Source: CADCWN01 sp046328475
Lineage (GTDB): Bacteria; Chloroflexota; Chloroflexia; Thermomicrobiales; CADCWN01
Reading direction: 5' to 3'
Length of the DNA: 64,000 nucleotides
NCBI GenBank assembly: GCA_046328475.1
Contig: JAXLWN010000010.1
Location: 62,001-126,000, forward strand
The translations under genes were made by a program, and so were the position numbers. Under the pieces are notes generated by a model. The model saw only the letters and a list, made by a program, of their open reading frames with translations, was not told the DNA's origin and ran no database searches. Positions 38,364 to 47,705 of this stretch are shown here, one piece after another. The first letter of the stretch is position 1; each line of letters starts with the position of its first letter.

Positions 38364-38452
38364 GGACGGATTCTTCGCTATCGCTCAGAATGACACAAGA
38401 GAGGCTCTGCCCGCCCCCCTGTCATTCTGAGCGCAGCGAAGAATCCGTCCCC
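38364..38452. repeat. Dispersed palindrome (GTCATTCTGAGCGCAGCGAA type), inverted pair
   Basis: Two facing copies of the dispersed motif form a long imperfect hairpin (arms about 38364-38395 and 38421-38452) about 40 bases after pyrB. Other copies: 42581-42610, 44861-44942 and 55940-56017. Confidence 0.8.
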
Positions 38453-38560
38453 TCTACCCGACTACCCGACTACCCGACTATCCGACTGACGACTGACGAC
38501 TCACGACTCCTCCCCACGCCCTCACACCCTCACACCCTCACGCCCTCACGCCCCGTCCCT
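38453..38560. repeat. Heptameric tandem repeats: CTACCCGA, GACTGAC and CCCTCACA units
   Basis: Three successive repeat types between pyrB and the convergent short-chain dehydrogenase gene. The CTACCCGACTACCCGACTA block is the complement type of the GGGTAGTC block at 32385. Confidence 0.75.
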
Positions 38561-39307
38561 ACCGTCCCCCCGTCACATCAATCGTCGCCCCCGTGACATA
38601 GGACGCCTCGTCCGAGAGGAGCCAGAGGATCGCCTGCGCCACCTCCTCGGCGGTGCCGCCGCGCTGCATCGGGACGCCGGGGACGAAGTGCGCGATGCGG
38701 TTCGGGTTGCCGCTGTCGTCGTGGATGTCGGTGTGGATCAGCCCGGGGCGCACGCCATTGATGCGAATTCCCTCGTTCCCCACCTCCTTCGCCAGCCCGA
38801 TCGTCAGCGTATCGAGCGCCCCCTTCGAGGCGGCGTAATCGATGAACTCGTTGGGCGAGCCGAGCCGCGAGGCGGCGGAGGAGACATTCACGATCGCCCC
38901 GCCCGCGCCGCCGTGGCGCGTCGACATCCGCCGCACCGCCTCCCGCGCGCAGACGAAGGCCCCAAAGATGTTCGTGGCGAAGATGCGCTGCATTCGCGCC
39001 GCCTCCATCTCGTCCAGCCGTACCTGCCGGTCGAGCACCCCCGCGTTGTTCACCAGCGCCGTGAGCCGCCCGAACCGCTCATCCACGGTGGCGAAGATGC
39101 GCAGCACATCCTCTTCCAACGCCACGTCGCCCGCGACGGCAATCGCCGTGCCGCCCGCTCGCCTGCGACATCCCGCACCACCGCCTCGGCCGCCTCCCGG
39201 TTCCGCAGATAGTTCACCGCGACCGCATACCCGCGCGCCCCGGCGAGTCGTGCGGTGGCTGCGCCGATACCGCGACTGCCGCCGGTGACCAGCAGGACCT
39301 TACTCAT
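38559..39307 (-). CDS. Short-chain dehydrogenase/reductase (one frameshift)
   Basis: A classical SDR of about 249 residues. The cofactor motif is VLLVTGGSRGIGAATARLAG at the N-terminus. The NNAG motif is LVNNAGVLDRQVR, and the catalytic Ser/Tyr/Lys are in IVNVSSAASRLG and FIDYAASKGALDTLTIGLAK. The C-terminus is YVTGATIDVTGGR. One base shift near 39150 separates the Rossmann start from the rest. It is closest to 3-oxoacyl-ACP/glucose dehydrogenase-type SDRs; the substrate is unknown. It ends at 38559, overlapping the last bases of the repeat block. Confidence 0.82.
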
Positions 39308-39412
39308 TTCAGACCAGCTCCTTATCAGGCGTTGAGGTCGTGCCTCCCTACATCCCCCCAATTCTGGGGGACCTTAGCCGGGCGGCACTACTTCACAGTC
39401 GAGGAAAAAGCG

Positions 39413-39565
39413 AAACTCCATCTCTTCTCTCACATCTCTGTGTCCTCTGTGCTCTCTGTGGTTGATTTCGTCTCTTCTTCGTTCGTCTCTGCGTCGTTCT
39501 CTGCGTCTCCGCGTCTCTGCGGTCTTCCCCGTTCTCTCCTCTCTCCACTCTCCTCACTCTTCACC
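39413..39565. repeat. Pyrimidine-rich tandem repeat tract
   Basis: TCTCTGTGTCCTCTGTGCTC, then CTCTGCGTCGTTCTCTGCGT and CCGCGTCTCTGCGGTCTTCC, then CTCTCCACTCTCCTCACTCT. A closely similar tract is at 55140-55250. The strongly strand-asymmetric tract lies between the MFS gene end and the SDR start. Confidence 0.75.
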
Positions 39566-39570
39566 CCCCG

Positions 39571-40866
39571 TCACCGCACCTGCTTCACCCGCCGGATCAG
39601 CACGGTGCCGAGGATGAACCAGACGAGCGTGAAGACGAAGAGGATCGTGTAGCCGAGGTGGTTCGGGAAGGTCTTGAAGAAGGCGAGCGTGATGCCGCCG
39701 AGCACGATGCCAAAAATCTGGGGCAGGATCCCGGCGATGGCCCAGATGCCCATGTCGCGCCCATATTCCTGGTCGTCGGGTAGCACGTCGCAGGCGAGCG
39801 CCCAATCGACGCTGGTGTAGGCACCGTAGCCGATGCCGAAGAGCAGGGCGCAGACCGGTACCGCGATCGGGTGCTGGACGAGCATGAAGCCGAAGCAGAC
39901 CACGCTCATCAGCGCGCCGCTGAGATAGACGAGCGGTTTGCGACCGTGGCGGTCGGAGAGTGCCCCGGCGAAGTAGACCGTCGTCATCGCCGCGACCATC
40001 ACCACCGGCAGGAAGAGCGTGCCCATCGTCCGCTCGCCGGGGAGCCCGAGCACATCATCGAAGTAGTATTGCAGGAAGAAGAAAATCCCCCACATCCCCT
40101 GCTGCATCATGAAGCGGGTCAGGCAGACCCAGAAGAAATCGCGCCCGGCGCTCGGGCTGACCCAGTAGGTGCGGGCGAGATCGGCGCGACCGAAGGGGCG
40201 CGCGGTGGCGAGCGGCGTCTCGCGCACGCGCCAGGCGGTGATCAGGACGACGGCGGCCTGGACCGCCGCGATCAGGCCGTACATGATCACGAGTTTCACC
40301 CGGTACTCGTCCAGCGGCTGGTCCTTGCTCACGATCAGCCCGCCGACGAGCGAGCCGACCACCGTGCCCGCCACGGTGAGCAGCCCGTTCCAGCCGGACG
40401 CCGCGCCGCGTTGTGCGGCCGGGACTTGATCGGCGATCACCGCCGACCAGGGGGCGTTCACGGCGTTGTTCGCCACCTGCACGACGAGGTAGCCGAGCGC
40501 GAGCAGCGGCACCGAGGGCGCAATCGCCATCAGCCCGAGGCCGACCAGGTTGGGGAGGGTGCCCCAGAGCAGCCAGGGGCGACGGCGACCGAGGCGCGCG
40601 GTCGTGCGGTCGCTGAGCGCCCCGGCCAGCGGGTGGACGATCACCGCCGCGAGCGTGCCGCCGACCACGACCAGGGGATAGTTCAGTTCCTTGTTGCCGA
40701 AGAGTTTATCGACCTGGCTGGGGACGACGATCGAGAGGAGCGCGCCCCAGTGGAGGTTGTTGGCGAACCAGAAGAGGTTCAGCCAGATGAAGTGCGGAGT
40801 GCGGAGTGCTGAGTGCTGAGTGGGGCGGGCAGCGATCGGGAGGTCGGCTTCGCGTGTCGCAGCCAT
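39571..40866 (-). CDS. Major facilitator superfamily transporter (sugar/cation-symporter-like)
   Basis: An intact 431-residue, 12-helix transporter. The first conserved part is FIWLNLFWFANNLHWGALLS; the loop 2-3 motif is GALSDRTTARLGRRRPWLLW, and its second-half equivalent is GALSDRHGRKPLVYL. This arrangement fits the MFS branch near GPH-type symporters and uncharacterised bacterial MFS_1 proteins. The substrate is unknown. The ATG at 40866 has GAGGAGGAG upstream. About 12 residues near the N-terminus (TQHSALRTPH) are encoded by the heptameric repeat at 40797, which is inserted into the coding sequence. Confidence 0.85.
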   Translation of the reverse strand: MAATREADLPIAARPTQHSALRTPHFIWLNLFWFANNLHWGALLSIVVPSQVDKLFGNKELNYPLVVVGGTLAAVIVHPLAGALSDRTTARLGRRRPWLLWGTLPNLVGLGLMAIAPSVPLLALGYLVVQVANNAVNAPWSAVIADQVPAAQRGAASGWNGLLTVAGTVVGSLVGGLIVSKDQPLDEYRVKLVIMYGLIAAVQAAVVLITAWRVRETPLATARPFGRADLARTYWVSPSAGRDFFWVCLTRFMMQQGMWGIFFFLQYYFDDVLGLPGERTMGTLFLPVVMVAAMTTVYFAGALSDRHGRKPLVYLSGALMSVVCFGFMLVQHPIAVPVCALLFGIGYGAYTSVDWALACDVLPDDQEYGRDMGIWAIAGILPQIFGIVLGGITLAFFKTFPNHLGYTILFVFTLVWFILGTVLIRRVKQVR

Positions 40867-40935
40867 CTGCTCCTCCTCGCGCAGCGTTGCCGCGCTTCGG
40901 GAACCGACTCCGCACTCAGCACTCAGCACTCAGCA
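40797..40935. repeat. Heptameric repeat arms flanking a start codon
   Basis: Left arm 40797-40821 (GTGCGGAGTGCTGAGTGCTG) and right arm 40908-40935 (CGCACTCAGCACTCAGCACT) are complementary. The MFS ribosome site and its ATG (40866) lie between them. An mRNA hairpin could enclose the start codon in its loop. Confidence 0.8.
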
Positions 40936-41229
40936 CTACGCCTTCGGGTCGTAGACCGTGTAGAAGCCGGTGAAGGGCACGCCCGACATCCAGCCGTCCA
41001 CCGTCTTTTCGAGCGCGACGGCGTCGGGGGCGTAGCTGAAGTTGTAGTAGTCGTCCTCGCTGCGCCAGTAGGCGATCAGCGTGTAGCGCCCGCCGAGATA
41101 GTCGGCCAGCAGTTCCATCCGCTCGAAGCCGGGATGGCGGGCCATCGTGGACTGGCTCTCGGTCGCGATCTGCTCGGCGAGCTGCGGGCGACCGAAGCCG
41201 ACATCGAACCGCAAGAGTTTGGCGTACAT
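40936..41229 (-). CDS. Antibiotic-biosynthesis-monooxygenase-like (dimeric alpha-beta barrel) protein
   Basis: A 97-residue protein with the ferredoxin-like ABM/DUF family pattern: MYAKLLRFDVGFGRP at the start, a helix with QLAEQIATESQSTMARHPGF, then ERMELLADYLGGRYTLIAYW, DDYYNFSYAPDAVALEKTVD and GFYTVYDPKA. Such small barrels include monooxygenases, EthD-like and stress-responsive proteins; the activity cannot be assigned. It is upstream of the MFS gene on the same strand. The stop lies at the outer edge of the repeat arm at 40935, so readthrough into the hairpin is possible. Confidence 0.75.
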   Translation of the reverse strand: MYAKLLRFDVGFGRPQLAEQIATESQSTMARHPGFERMELLADYLGGRYTLIAYWRSEDDYYNFSYAPDAVALEKTVDGWMSGVPFTGFYTVYDPKA

Positions 41230-41701
41230 GCTCCTCCCCTGGACCCGGCGACGTGGCCGGGATTGTGCGCTGGTTGGGCCACGGTCGCGACATCGGTGAT
41301 CGCGCGAGTATTATGCACCGGTTGGGGGCAGAGGACAACGGTCGGCGCGCGGCACGTGGGCCGCCCGCGCCCCGACCGGTGTGGCACTCCCGCACGCGGT
41401 GGCTGGCATCGGTGGCCCGCCAGCCTCTCTCCGCCGTCGCGGCCCAGGCGACGAGGCGTGCCCGAGGTCAGGAGCCCTCGCGCCTGGCTGGAGTGGTACT
41501 AAAGTACTACCTGTTGGACCTTCGTATGGCCGTTTCACGTATCAAGAAGCTGCTATAGTCCCGCGAGCGTTCGCCGCCCATGGCGATCGACCCCGTCGAT
41601 GGAAAGGAGGTGTTCGCGCCGTTTCCTCGTCCCAGCGAGCATTGCTGTCGTCTCGGCCAGCATCCTCAAAGACGTTTGTCTCGAAGGAATCGGAGGCCAC
41701 C
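41230..41701. other. Intergenic region upstream of the SLH/collagen-like gene
   Basis: No conserved gene is seen; short frames on both strands lack ribosome sites and family-like sequence. A possible extended -10 (TGCTATAGT at 41551-41559) is about 150 bases before the start of the surface protein gene, and a purine-rich GGAAAGGAGG at 41600-41609 may belong to a lost or alternative start. Confidence 0.45.
41551..41559 (+). promoter_or_regulatory. Possible extended -10 promoter element
   Basis: TGCTATAGT has the TG-N-TATAGT form of an extended -10. The usual -35 distance holds only a weak match. It is the best promoter candidate for the surface protein gene. Confidence 0.35.
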
Positions 41702-42469
41702 ATGACAGCGCAATCCCCGGACACTCGCACTATCCTTGCCGACCTCGCCGCACAGCGGCAAGAAATTGCGGCATTGCGCCGCGAACTGGCGACACTCCAG
41801 CAAGCTCCCCCCGCGCAACCGAAGCCGCCTGCCCGCCGCAGGCGCACGCAGCGCCTGTTCCCCTCGCTGCTGATCGTGCTGTTGCTGGCGTTGGTCCCCG
41901 CCGCCATTGGCGCGACCGATCGTTTCAGCGATGTGCCCACTGACGCCTTCTACCATGACGATGTGAACGCGATCGCCGATGCTGGCATCACCCAGGGTTG
42001 TGGGGACGGCAGCATCTTCTGCCCCGAAGATGCCGTGACGCGTGGCGAGATGGCCGCCTTCCTCGCTCGCCTCGGCGGTCTCGGCGATCACCCGCCCGTC
42101 GTCAATGCCGCCACGCTCGATGGCGTCACGCTCGCCGAGATCGAAACGACGCCGGGACCCCCGGGACCCCAGGGTATTCCAGGTGAAACGGGTCCCGCTG
42201 GCCCGACAGGACCGGCCGGTCCCGTCTCTACCGCGATTCGCACCGGTACCGTGACGGTGAACAACACGGGCGCCGCCGATACCGTGACGGTCTCCTGTGA
42301 AGTGGGCGAACTGGTCACCGGCGGCGGCTACACCACGAATAACGGCGTGGTCCAGTTGCAGAGCTATCCCAGCAGCACGACCGCCTGGACCTTCACCGCC
42401 GTCACGCTGCTCGGCACCGCCAATGTGACCGTCTACGCCATCTGCGCCCCGGCTGCCGCGACCCCGTAG
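41702..42469 (+). CDS. Surface protein with coiled coil, single transmembrane segment, S-layer-homology domain and collagen-like repeat
   Basis: A 255-residue protein. Residues 1-45 form a charged helix (LAAQRQEIAALRRELATLQQ), likely a coiled coil, and the segment near residues 50-70 is hydrophobic (LFPSLLIVLLLALVPAAIG). An S-layer-homology-like module follows at 75-135 (FSDVPTDAFYHDDVNAIADA; then EDAVTRGEMAAFLARLGGLG). About seven Gly-Pro-X triplets follow near residues 155-180 (GPPGPQGIPGETGPAG). The C-terminal part is beta-rich with a conserved Cys pair (VSCEVGELVTGGGYT, YAICAP). It likely sits at the cell surface. An unusually short SLH region with only one repeat is notable. The start is at 41702, weakly preceded by GGAGGCC. 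Confidence 0.8.
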   Translation: MTAQSPDTRTILADLAAQRQEIAALRRELATLQQAPPAQPKPPARRRRTQRLFPSLLIVLLLALVPAAIGATDRFSDVPTDAFYHDDVNAIADAGITQGCGDGSIFCPEDAVTRGEMAAFLARLGGLGDHPPVVNAATLDGVTLAEIETTPGPPGPQGIPGETGPAGPTGPAGPVSTAIRTGTVTVNNTGAADTVTVSCEVGELVTGGGYTTNNGVVQLQSYPSSTTAWTFTAVTLLGTANVTVYAICAPAAATP

Positions 42470-42562
42470 TCGAACCCCGGCAGCAGGCGGCGTAACCGCG
42501 CCCCCAGGCCGTCGGGCCGCCCGACGGCCTGGCTCCTTGTCGCTTCGTCGGCGCTCCGCATG

Positions 42563-43921
42563 TCACTGCCCCCCTCCCCCTGTCATTCTGAGCGCCAGCG
42601 AAGAATCCGTAATCCAGGCCCATGCGTGGCAACTGCATTGCCTCATCCTTCCCCCTGCTCCGGCAGATACCGTCTCCGCGTGCCCGAGGGCGGTGAAGGT
42701 GAAGGCGAAGGCGATCGCGGCGCTGGCGATGCCGATGCCCGCGTAGACGGCGGCGATGTTGCCGGTTCGCTCGATGAGTAGCCCCCCGGCGAACGTACCG
42801 ACCGGGATCGCCGACCAGGCCAGCACCTGCGCGACGCTCATCACCCGCCCGAGCAGTTCGTTCGGCACGATCGCCTGGCGCAGGCTGCCGGTGTTGATGT
42901 TGAAGAGGATCCCGCACCCCGAGATCAGCGCCCAGAGCGGCACGACGAGCCGGTAATCGCGCAGGAAAGCCAGCACCACGATCAGGATGCCATTGAGCAT
43001 CAGCGCGCCGAGCGCGACCCGGCTGAAGCTCCAGCGCTTGCGCAGCGGCCCGGCGGCCAGCGCGAGCACCACGACGCCGATGCTCCCGGCGGAGTAGAGC
43101 AGACTGACCTGCGCATCGCTCGCGCCGAGTCGCACCTTGGCGAAAAAGACGAGCTGCGCGCCCAGCGTGGCGCTGAGCAGGTTGAGCAACGCCATCATCG
43201 CCGAGATCGCGCGCAGCACCGGGTGCCCGAGCACGTAGCGCAACCCCTCGACGATGTCGCGGCGCAGCTCGGCGAGGCTGTGGCGTTCCTTCTGGTCGGT
43301 GCCGACGTTGAAGCTGCGGCGAATGGAGAGCAGCGTGCAGGCGGAGACGACGAAGGTGGCGGCGTCGATCAGCAGGACGGTGGCCGGATTGGCGATGGCG
43401 AGCAACGGCCCGGCCAGCAGCGGCCCGAGGACCGACGCGGCCGAGTAGCTGGCCTGGATGCGCCCATTGGCCGTCACCAGATCGCCCCCGGCCACGAGGC
43501 TGGGGATCGCGGCGAACTCGGCCGAGGTGAAGCCGATCGTCAGCGTCGTGCTGAGGAAGCCGGCGGCGTAGATCCACCAGAGAGGCAGACTCCCGAGCGC
43601 ATTGAGGACAGGGATCGAGGCGATCAGCAGGGCGCGACCGCAATCGACCGCGATCATCAGGCGGCGGCGATCGACCCGATCGACCCACGCGCCGATCGCG
43701 AGGCCGAACAGCAGGTAGGGGAGGAAGTTGAGCGACGTGGCGATCCCGAGGTTGAGCGCCGAACCGGTCAGGCGGTAGATCAGCAGCGGCAGGACGAAGA
43801 TCGTAACGGTGCTGCCGAGGTTGGAGACCGTCTGCCCGGTCCAGAACTTCCAGAAGTCGCCGCTGAGGCGCGCGGTCGCCTTGTCGGCCGTCGCGGCGCT
43901 GGCGGTGGTATCAACTGCCAT
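42563..43921 (-). CDS. Major facilitator superfamily exporter (EntS/MFS_3-like)
   Basis: A 452-residue, 12-helix transporter of the MFS_3 (enterobactin-exporter-like) branch. Landmarks are FWKFWTGQTVSNLGSTVTIF, GLAIGAWVDRVDRRRLMIAV, SVLGPLLAGPLLAIANPAT and GRVMSVAQVLAWSAIPVGTF. These proteins usually export drugs or siderophores. Start: the ATG at 43921, following MAVDTTASAATADKATARLS. The reading frame is intact, but the last 15-20 residues are encoded by the dispersed palindrome at 42581, so the natural C-terminus has probably been replaced. The ArsR-type regulator gene lies 180 bases upstream on the same strand and may control it. Confidence 0.85.
   Translation of the reverse strand: MAVDTTASAATADKATARLSGDFWKFWTGQTVSNLGSTVTIFVLPLLIYRLTGSALNLGIATSLNFLPYLLFGLAIGAWVDRVDRRRLMIAVDCGRALLIASIPVLNALGSLPLWWIYAAGFLSTTLTIGFTSAEFAAIPSLVAGGDLVTANGRIQASYSAASVLGPLLAGPLLAIANPATVLLIDAATFVVSACTLLSIRRSFNVGTDQKERHSLAELRRDIVEGLRYVLGHPVLRAISAMMALLNLLSATLGAQLVFFAKVRLGASDAQVSLLYSAGSIGVVVLALAAGPLRKRWSFSRVALGALMLNGILIVVLAFLRDYRLVVPLWALISGCGILFNINTGSLRQAIVPNELLGRVMSVAQVLAWSAIPVGTFAGGLLIERTGNIAAVYAGIGIASAAIAFAFTFTALGHAETVSAGAGGRMRQCSCHAWAWITDSSLALRMTGGGGQ
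42581..42610. repeat. Dispersed palindrome, single copy within an MFS 3' end
   Basis: TGTCATTCTGAGCGCCAGCG plus AAGAATCCG. One member of the dispersed motif, here without its mirror partner. Read from the minus strand it encodes the ITDSSLALRMTG sequence at the C-terminus of the MFS transporter. Confidence 0.75.
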
Positions 43922-44104
43922 GAAACCCCTCTCCCCTTCCCCTCGTAGCCGCACAGCGATTCCCTTCACGCTGAGAAAGTCATCGTTGTGGGCAATGTTC
44001 AGCCAGGGGCAGCGCCAGCAAGGCGTCCCTCGTCGCGAATTGGGCCTCCGAAATGGTCCCTGGCATGTGCTGGGCGCGGATGTGCCCGGAGCCGTTAGCG
44101 TGCA

Positions 44105-44756
44105 TCACGCCTTGATAGGGGCCGGATCGTCGCTCGGCGCGTCGCCCTTGCCCTTCCGGTGGGCGACGGCGTAGAAGCCGATCAGCATTTCGTAGAACTG
44201 GACATCGGGATCGTCGCTGCCTTCCGGGTGAGATCGATGAACTCCTCCAGCGCCTCGCCGACCCGCTTCAACATGCGGGCGGCTTCCTCGGGGTCAGCCG
44301 CCACCAGTTGCGGCCGAGGATCGCGCTGTCGAGCGGGGCTTGCCCACTGAGGTCGATCAACCCCGCGCGGACGCTGCGCTGGATCTCGCTCTTGGTGTGG
44401 TCCAACACCACCGAAGAACGCCTCCAGACCTCGTCTGGCGCGGGCGCGCTCGGCGACAGCAGCGCGTGCGCTCGACCGAAAGCCGGTAGGCGGTGACGCC
44501 ATACTGCTTCTCGATGATGCCCTGCACCACGCGCGACTCGACCACGCGAATCAACTCGCGCTCCTCCAGCAACTTGATGTGGTAGTAGAGCTTCGTCTGC
44601 GCCACATCGAGCGCCGCCGCCAGCTGCTTCACCGTCTGCGGCTCGCGGCGCAACTGCTCCAGCAGCCGCAGCCGCAGGGTCGGCGACCACCTGCAACGTC
44701 GCCACATCGCCGATGACGTGAACCTCTTTCGGGATGTACGCGCGCTTCTTGGGCAT
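44105..44756 (-). CDS. ArsR-type winged-helix transcriptional regulator (frameshifted)
   Basis: A regulator of about 215 residues starting MPKKRAYIPKEVHVIGDVAT. The winged-helix part is LRLRLLEQLRREPQTVKQLA, then LDVAQTKLYYHIKLLEERE and LIRVVESRVVQGIIEKQYGV, the HTH_20/ArsR pattern with a long C-terminal extension (FIDLTR, DDPDVQFYEMLIGFYAVAHR). Three or four base shifts (near 44680, 44440 and 44230) are needed to join these pieces. The helix-turn-helix section itself needs one shift. Upstream of the MFS exporter on the same strand, it is a likely regulator of that transporter. Confidence 0.7.
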
Positions 44757-44860
44757 CGGTCTCTATTCACTCCATCTCAGATGTTTGAATTATCTTGAAC
44801 GTAAGTACGGATGAATATCCTCCTGTCAAGGTGCCAACCGCGTGCGAATGAGAAAAGAAC

Positions 44861-45037
44861 GGATCCTTCGCTCACGCTCAGGATGACACCCCGGAGGCCA
44901 CCGCCTTCCCCCTGTCATCCTGAGCGCAGCGCGATCCGTCCCCACTGATGGCTGACGACTGACGACTGACGACTCCTCCTCGTTACTCGTTACTCGTTAC
45001 TCGTTACTCCCGTCCACTCACGACTCACGACTCACGA
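44861..45037. repeat. Dispersed palindrome pair followed by heptameric repeats
   Basis: Facing copies of the dispersed motif (44861-44887 and 44913-44942) are followed by CTGACGACTGACGACTGACG, GTTACTCGTTACTCGTTACT and CACTCACGACTCACGACTCA. The block lies between the ArsR-type gene start and the end of pnkp. The variant here has ATCC where other copies have ATTC. Confidence 0.75.
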
Positions 45038-47589
45038 CTATCCGTTACAACCAGGGTCCACCGGCTCGCTCTCCAGCGCCAGCACGCCGAAGACGCACTC
45101 ATGCACCCGCCGCAGTGGCTCCTTGCGCGCGAAGCGTTCCAGCGCCTCGACGCCGAGCGCGAACTCGCGCAGCGCCAGCGCCCGCTTGCGGCCGAGACCG
45201 CGCTGCCGCAGCCGCTCCAGGTGCTCGGGCCGGTCATACCCGGGCCGTAGATGATCCGCAGGTACTCCGCCCGCGACACTTCACGGCGGCTGCACCAACC
45301 CGCGCCGTCCGATGACAATCGGTTCAGCGGCTTGACCACCATGCCCTCGCCGCCGCGCGCGGTCAACTCCTCCCACCACGCGCCGCCCTCCGCCACGCTG
45401 GCCGGATCGGTCACGTCCACCAGCCGGTGCGCCGTGGCGCAGCACGCCGCTGCCATCGGCCGCGCAGAGCCGCACCAGGGTCGCCATGTGCCAGGTGTGG
45501 TCGCGGTCGAGGTGGACCTTCCCCCTCGGTCGTCGCCAGCAGGTGGAACGGCGCGAGCTTCAGGTCGGTCAGCGACTCCACCGGCCAGCAGTAGCGCCGG
45601 TAGGCGTCCACATACCGCTCGGTCAGCGTCTCGCGCTCGCGGAAAGCGCGCCAGCAGGTCGCGGGGCGATCCTTGCGCCTTCGCCAGCGCCAGAGCGGCG
45701 GTGGCCGCGCCGAGCGCGCGGTCGCCGCCGCGCCGACAGCGGCGTACTGCCCGCGCAGCAACTCCTGCGCCTTGGCCGACCAGGGCATCAGCTCGCAGTC
45801 GAGGCGACCAGTCGGTGGCGAACTCCTCCCAGAAGCCCGCCCCGTCGAGCGCGGCGCGGATCTCGTCGCCAGGAACGCCGTTCCAGCGCGCGGTCGTCGA
45901 GAAGCGCCGCCCGGTGCGCGTGTAGCAGATGCCCCCATCCGGCAGACCGAAGCGCGCAGCGAGCAGCCTCGTCGCGGCAGACGATCACCACCGCGCGCGG
46001 TCATGTGCTTCTCCTCGCAGATCACGCGCGGCACGCCCTCCGTCCGGTAGTAGGCGAACGCCTCGGCCGGGTGTTCGAGCAGCCCCGGCGCTGTCGTCGT
46101 CTAGGAGGGCGACATCGTTGGCGGCAGGTAGATCAGCCACTGCGGCGCGACCGCGAAGCGGCTCATCGCCTCCAGCGCTGTGATCGCGCGCTCCTCCGCG
46201 ATCGTGATCTTGCGCGCCAGCCGCGTCTCGATCAGCCGCTTGCCGATCACGTCGGCGATGTCGAGCACGTCGTCGTGCCGCTGCTGCGCCGAGAGCGCGG
46301 GCGCGGCCACCCCTTCCGGCAGGAACGGGCGCGACAGCTCGGCCCAGGTGCGCAGCGCGTGTACCGTGACCAGTTCCGCTCCGGCCAGCGGCAACGCCGT
46401 CGGCCGCCCGCCGAAGACGCAGCCGGTGTCGATGTTGATCGTGTTGTTCACCACTCCGGTTCCGGCACCGGCGTGTGGCCGTAGACGACCGCCGCCGCGC
46501 GCGATACTCGGCGGCCCAGTTGTGGCGCACCTGGCACCGAACTCGTCCGTCTCGCCGGTCGTCTCGCCGTAGAGCGCGAACTCGCGCACGCGCCCCGAGT
46601 CCGCCCCTGGTAGCGCTCCTTCCTTCATCCCGGCGTGCGCCACCACCAGTCGCCCGCCGTCGAGCACGTAGTGCCCCACCAGCCCGTCGAGGAAGCCCGC
46701 CACGCGCGACCGGAACTCCGGCGTCTCCTCGCCCAGTTGCGCGACCGTCTCCGCGAGACCGTGCGTCAGTTGCACGTTGCGCCCCTGCAACTGCCGCAGC
46801 AGCTTCGGCGTCGTGGTTGCCGAGGTTGCAGAGCGCCGTTCCCTCCGCGACCATGCCCAGCACCAGGCGCAGCACGTCGGGCGTGGCCGGGCCACGGTCC
46901 CCCAGGTCGCCCAAGAAGACCGCCTTGCGCCCCTCCGGCGGCGTCACGTCGAAGCCCTCGGCGGCGGGCAGCACCTCGTAGCCCAGCCGCCCGAGCAGCG
47001 CCAGCAACTCGTCGCGGCAGCCGTGGATGTCGCCGATGATGTCGAACGGCCCGTGGTCGTCGCGCCGGTCGTTCCAGAGCGGCTGGCGCACAATCTCCGC
47101 CGCCTCCACCTCCTCGGGCGAGCGCAGCACGAAGACGTAGCGGAAGCCCTCGCGCTCCAGCCCGCGCAGCGACTGCCGCAGCGACCGAACGTGGTTCCGC
47201 ACCACATGCGGCCCGAACTGGCGGTCGGCGCGGGCGCGGTTGCGCTCGTGGCAGAGCGCTTCGGGCATGTTCAGCACGATCGCCACCGGGAGCACGTCGT
47301 GCTCCTTCGCCAGCGCCAGCAGCGGACGCCGCGCCTCGGCCTGCACGTTCGTTGCATCCACCACCGTCAGCCGCCCGGCCGCCAGCCGCTTGGCCGCGAT
47401 GTAGTGGAGCACGTCGAACGCGTCGCCGGTCGCCCCCTGATCGTTCTCATCGTCGGCCACCAGCCCCCGGCAGAAGTCGGACGATAGCACCTCGGTCGGC
47501 AGAAAGTGCTGCCGCGCGAACGACGACTTGCCGGAGCCGGAGGCACCGATCAGGACCACCAGGGAGAGCTTCGGGATCGTGATATTCAT
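45038..47589 (-). CDS. pnkp: Polynucleotide kinase-phosphatase-ligase (bacterial Pnkp), frameshifted
   Basis: A protein of about 850 residues with the three-domain bacterial Pnkp layout. The N-terminal kinase has the P-loop GASGSGKSSFARQHF at residues 15-29 and VVDATNVQAEARRPLLALA. The central metallophosphoesterase has DIIGDIHGCRDELLALLGRL, AVFLGDLGDRGPATPDVLR and NLGNHD. The C-terminal adenylyltransferase has IYLPPTMSPS, the nucleotidyl-lysine motif CEEKHM, FLDEIRAAL-like sequence and the terminal VFGVLALESEPVDP ending at 45038. Pnkp heals broken RNA ends and, with Hen1, repairs tRNAs cut by ribotoxins. Shifts occur near 46810, 46480, 46100 and several times below 46030, after which conserved sequence continues each time. 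The kinase half is intact. Confidence 0.9.
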
Positions 47590-47606
47590 GAGTGTTTCCT
47601 GTTGTA

Positions 47607-47669
47607 CCGGGATTGAAATCCCGGCGAAGGGCGCTCACGCGCCACGAAGTCCGCCTTCGCGGACTGGGT
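47607..47669. repeat. Composite palindromic element, copy 3
   Basis: Contains GGGATTGAAATCCC, then GCGCTCACGCGCC, then AAGTCCGCCTTCGCGGACTG, three small hairpins in a row. It sits just upstream of the pnkp start. Confidence 0.7.
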
Positions 47670-47705
47670 TAACGCATCATTGGGCGGCGTGAGCGGTGAA
47701 TAATG

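Noticed and set aside
45038..47589. Separate stand-alone kinase, phosphatase and ligase genes instead of one Pnkp
   Set aside because: The pieces follow the single-chain bacterial Pnkp order with no intergenic space or ribosome sites at the frame changes.
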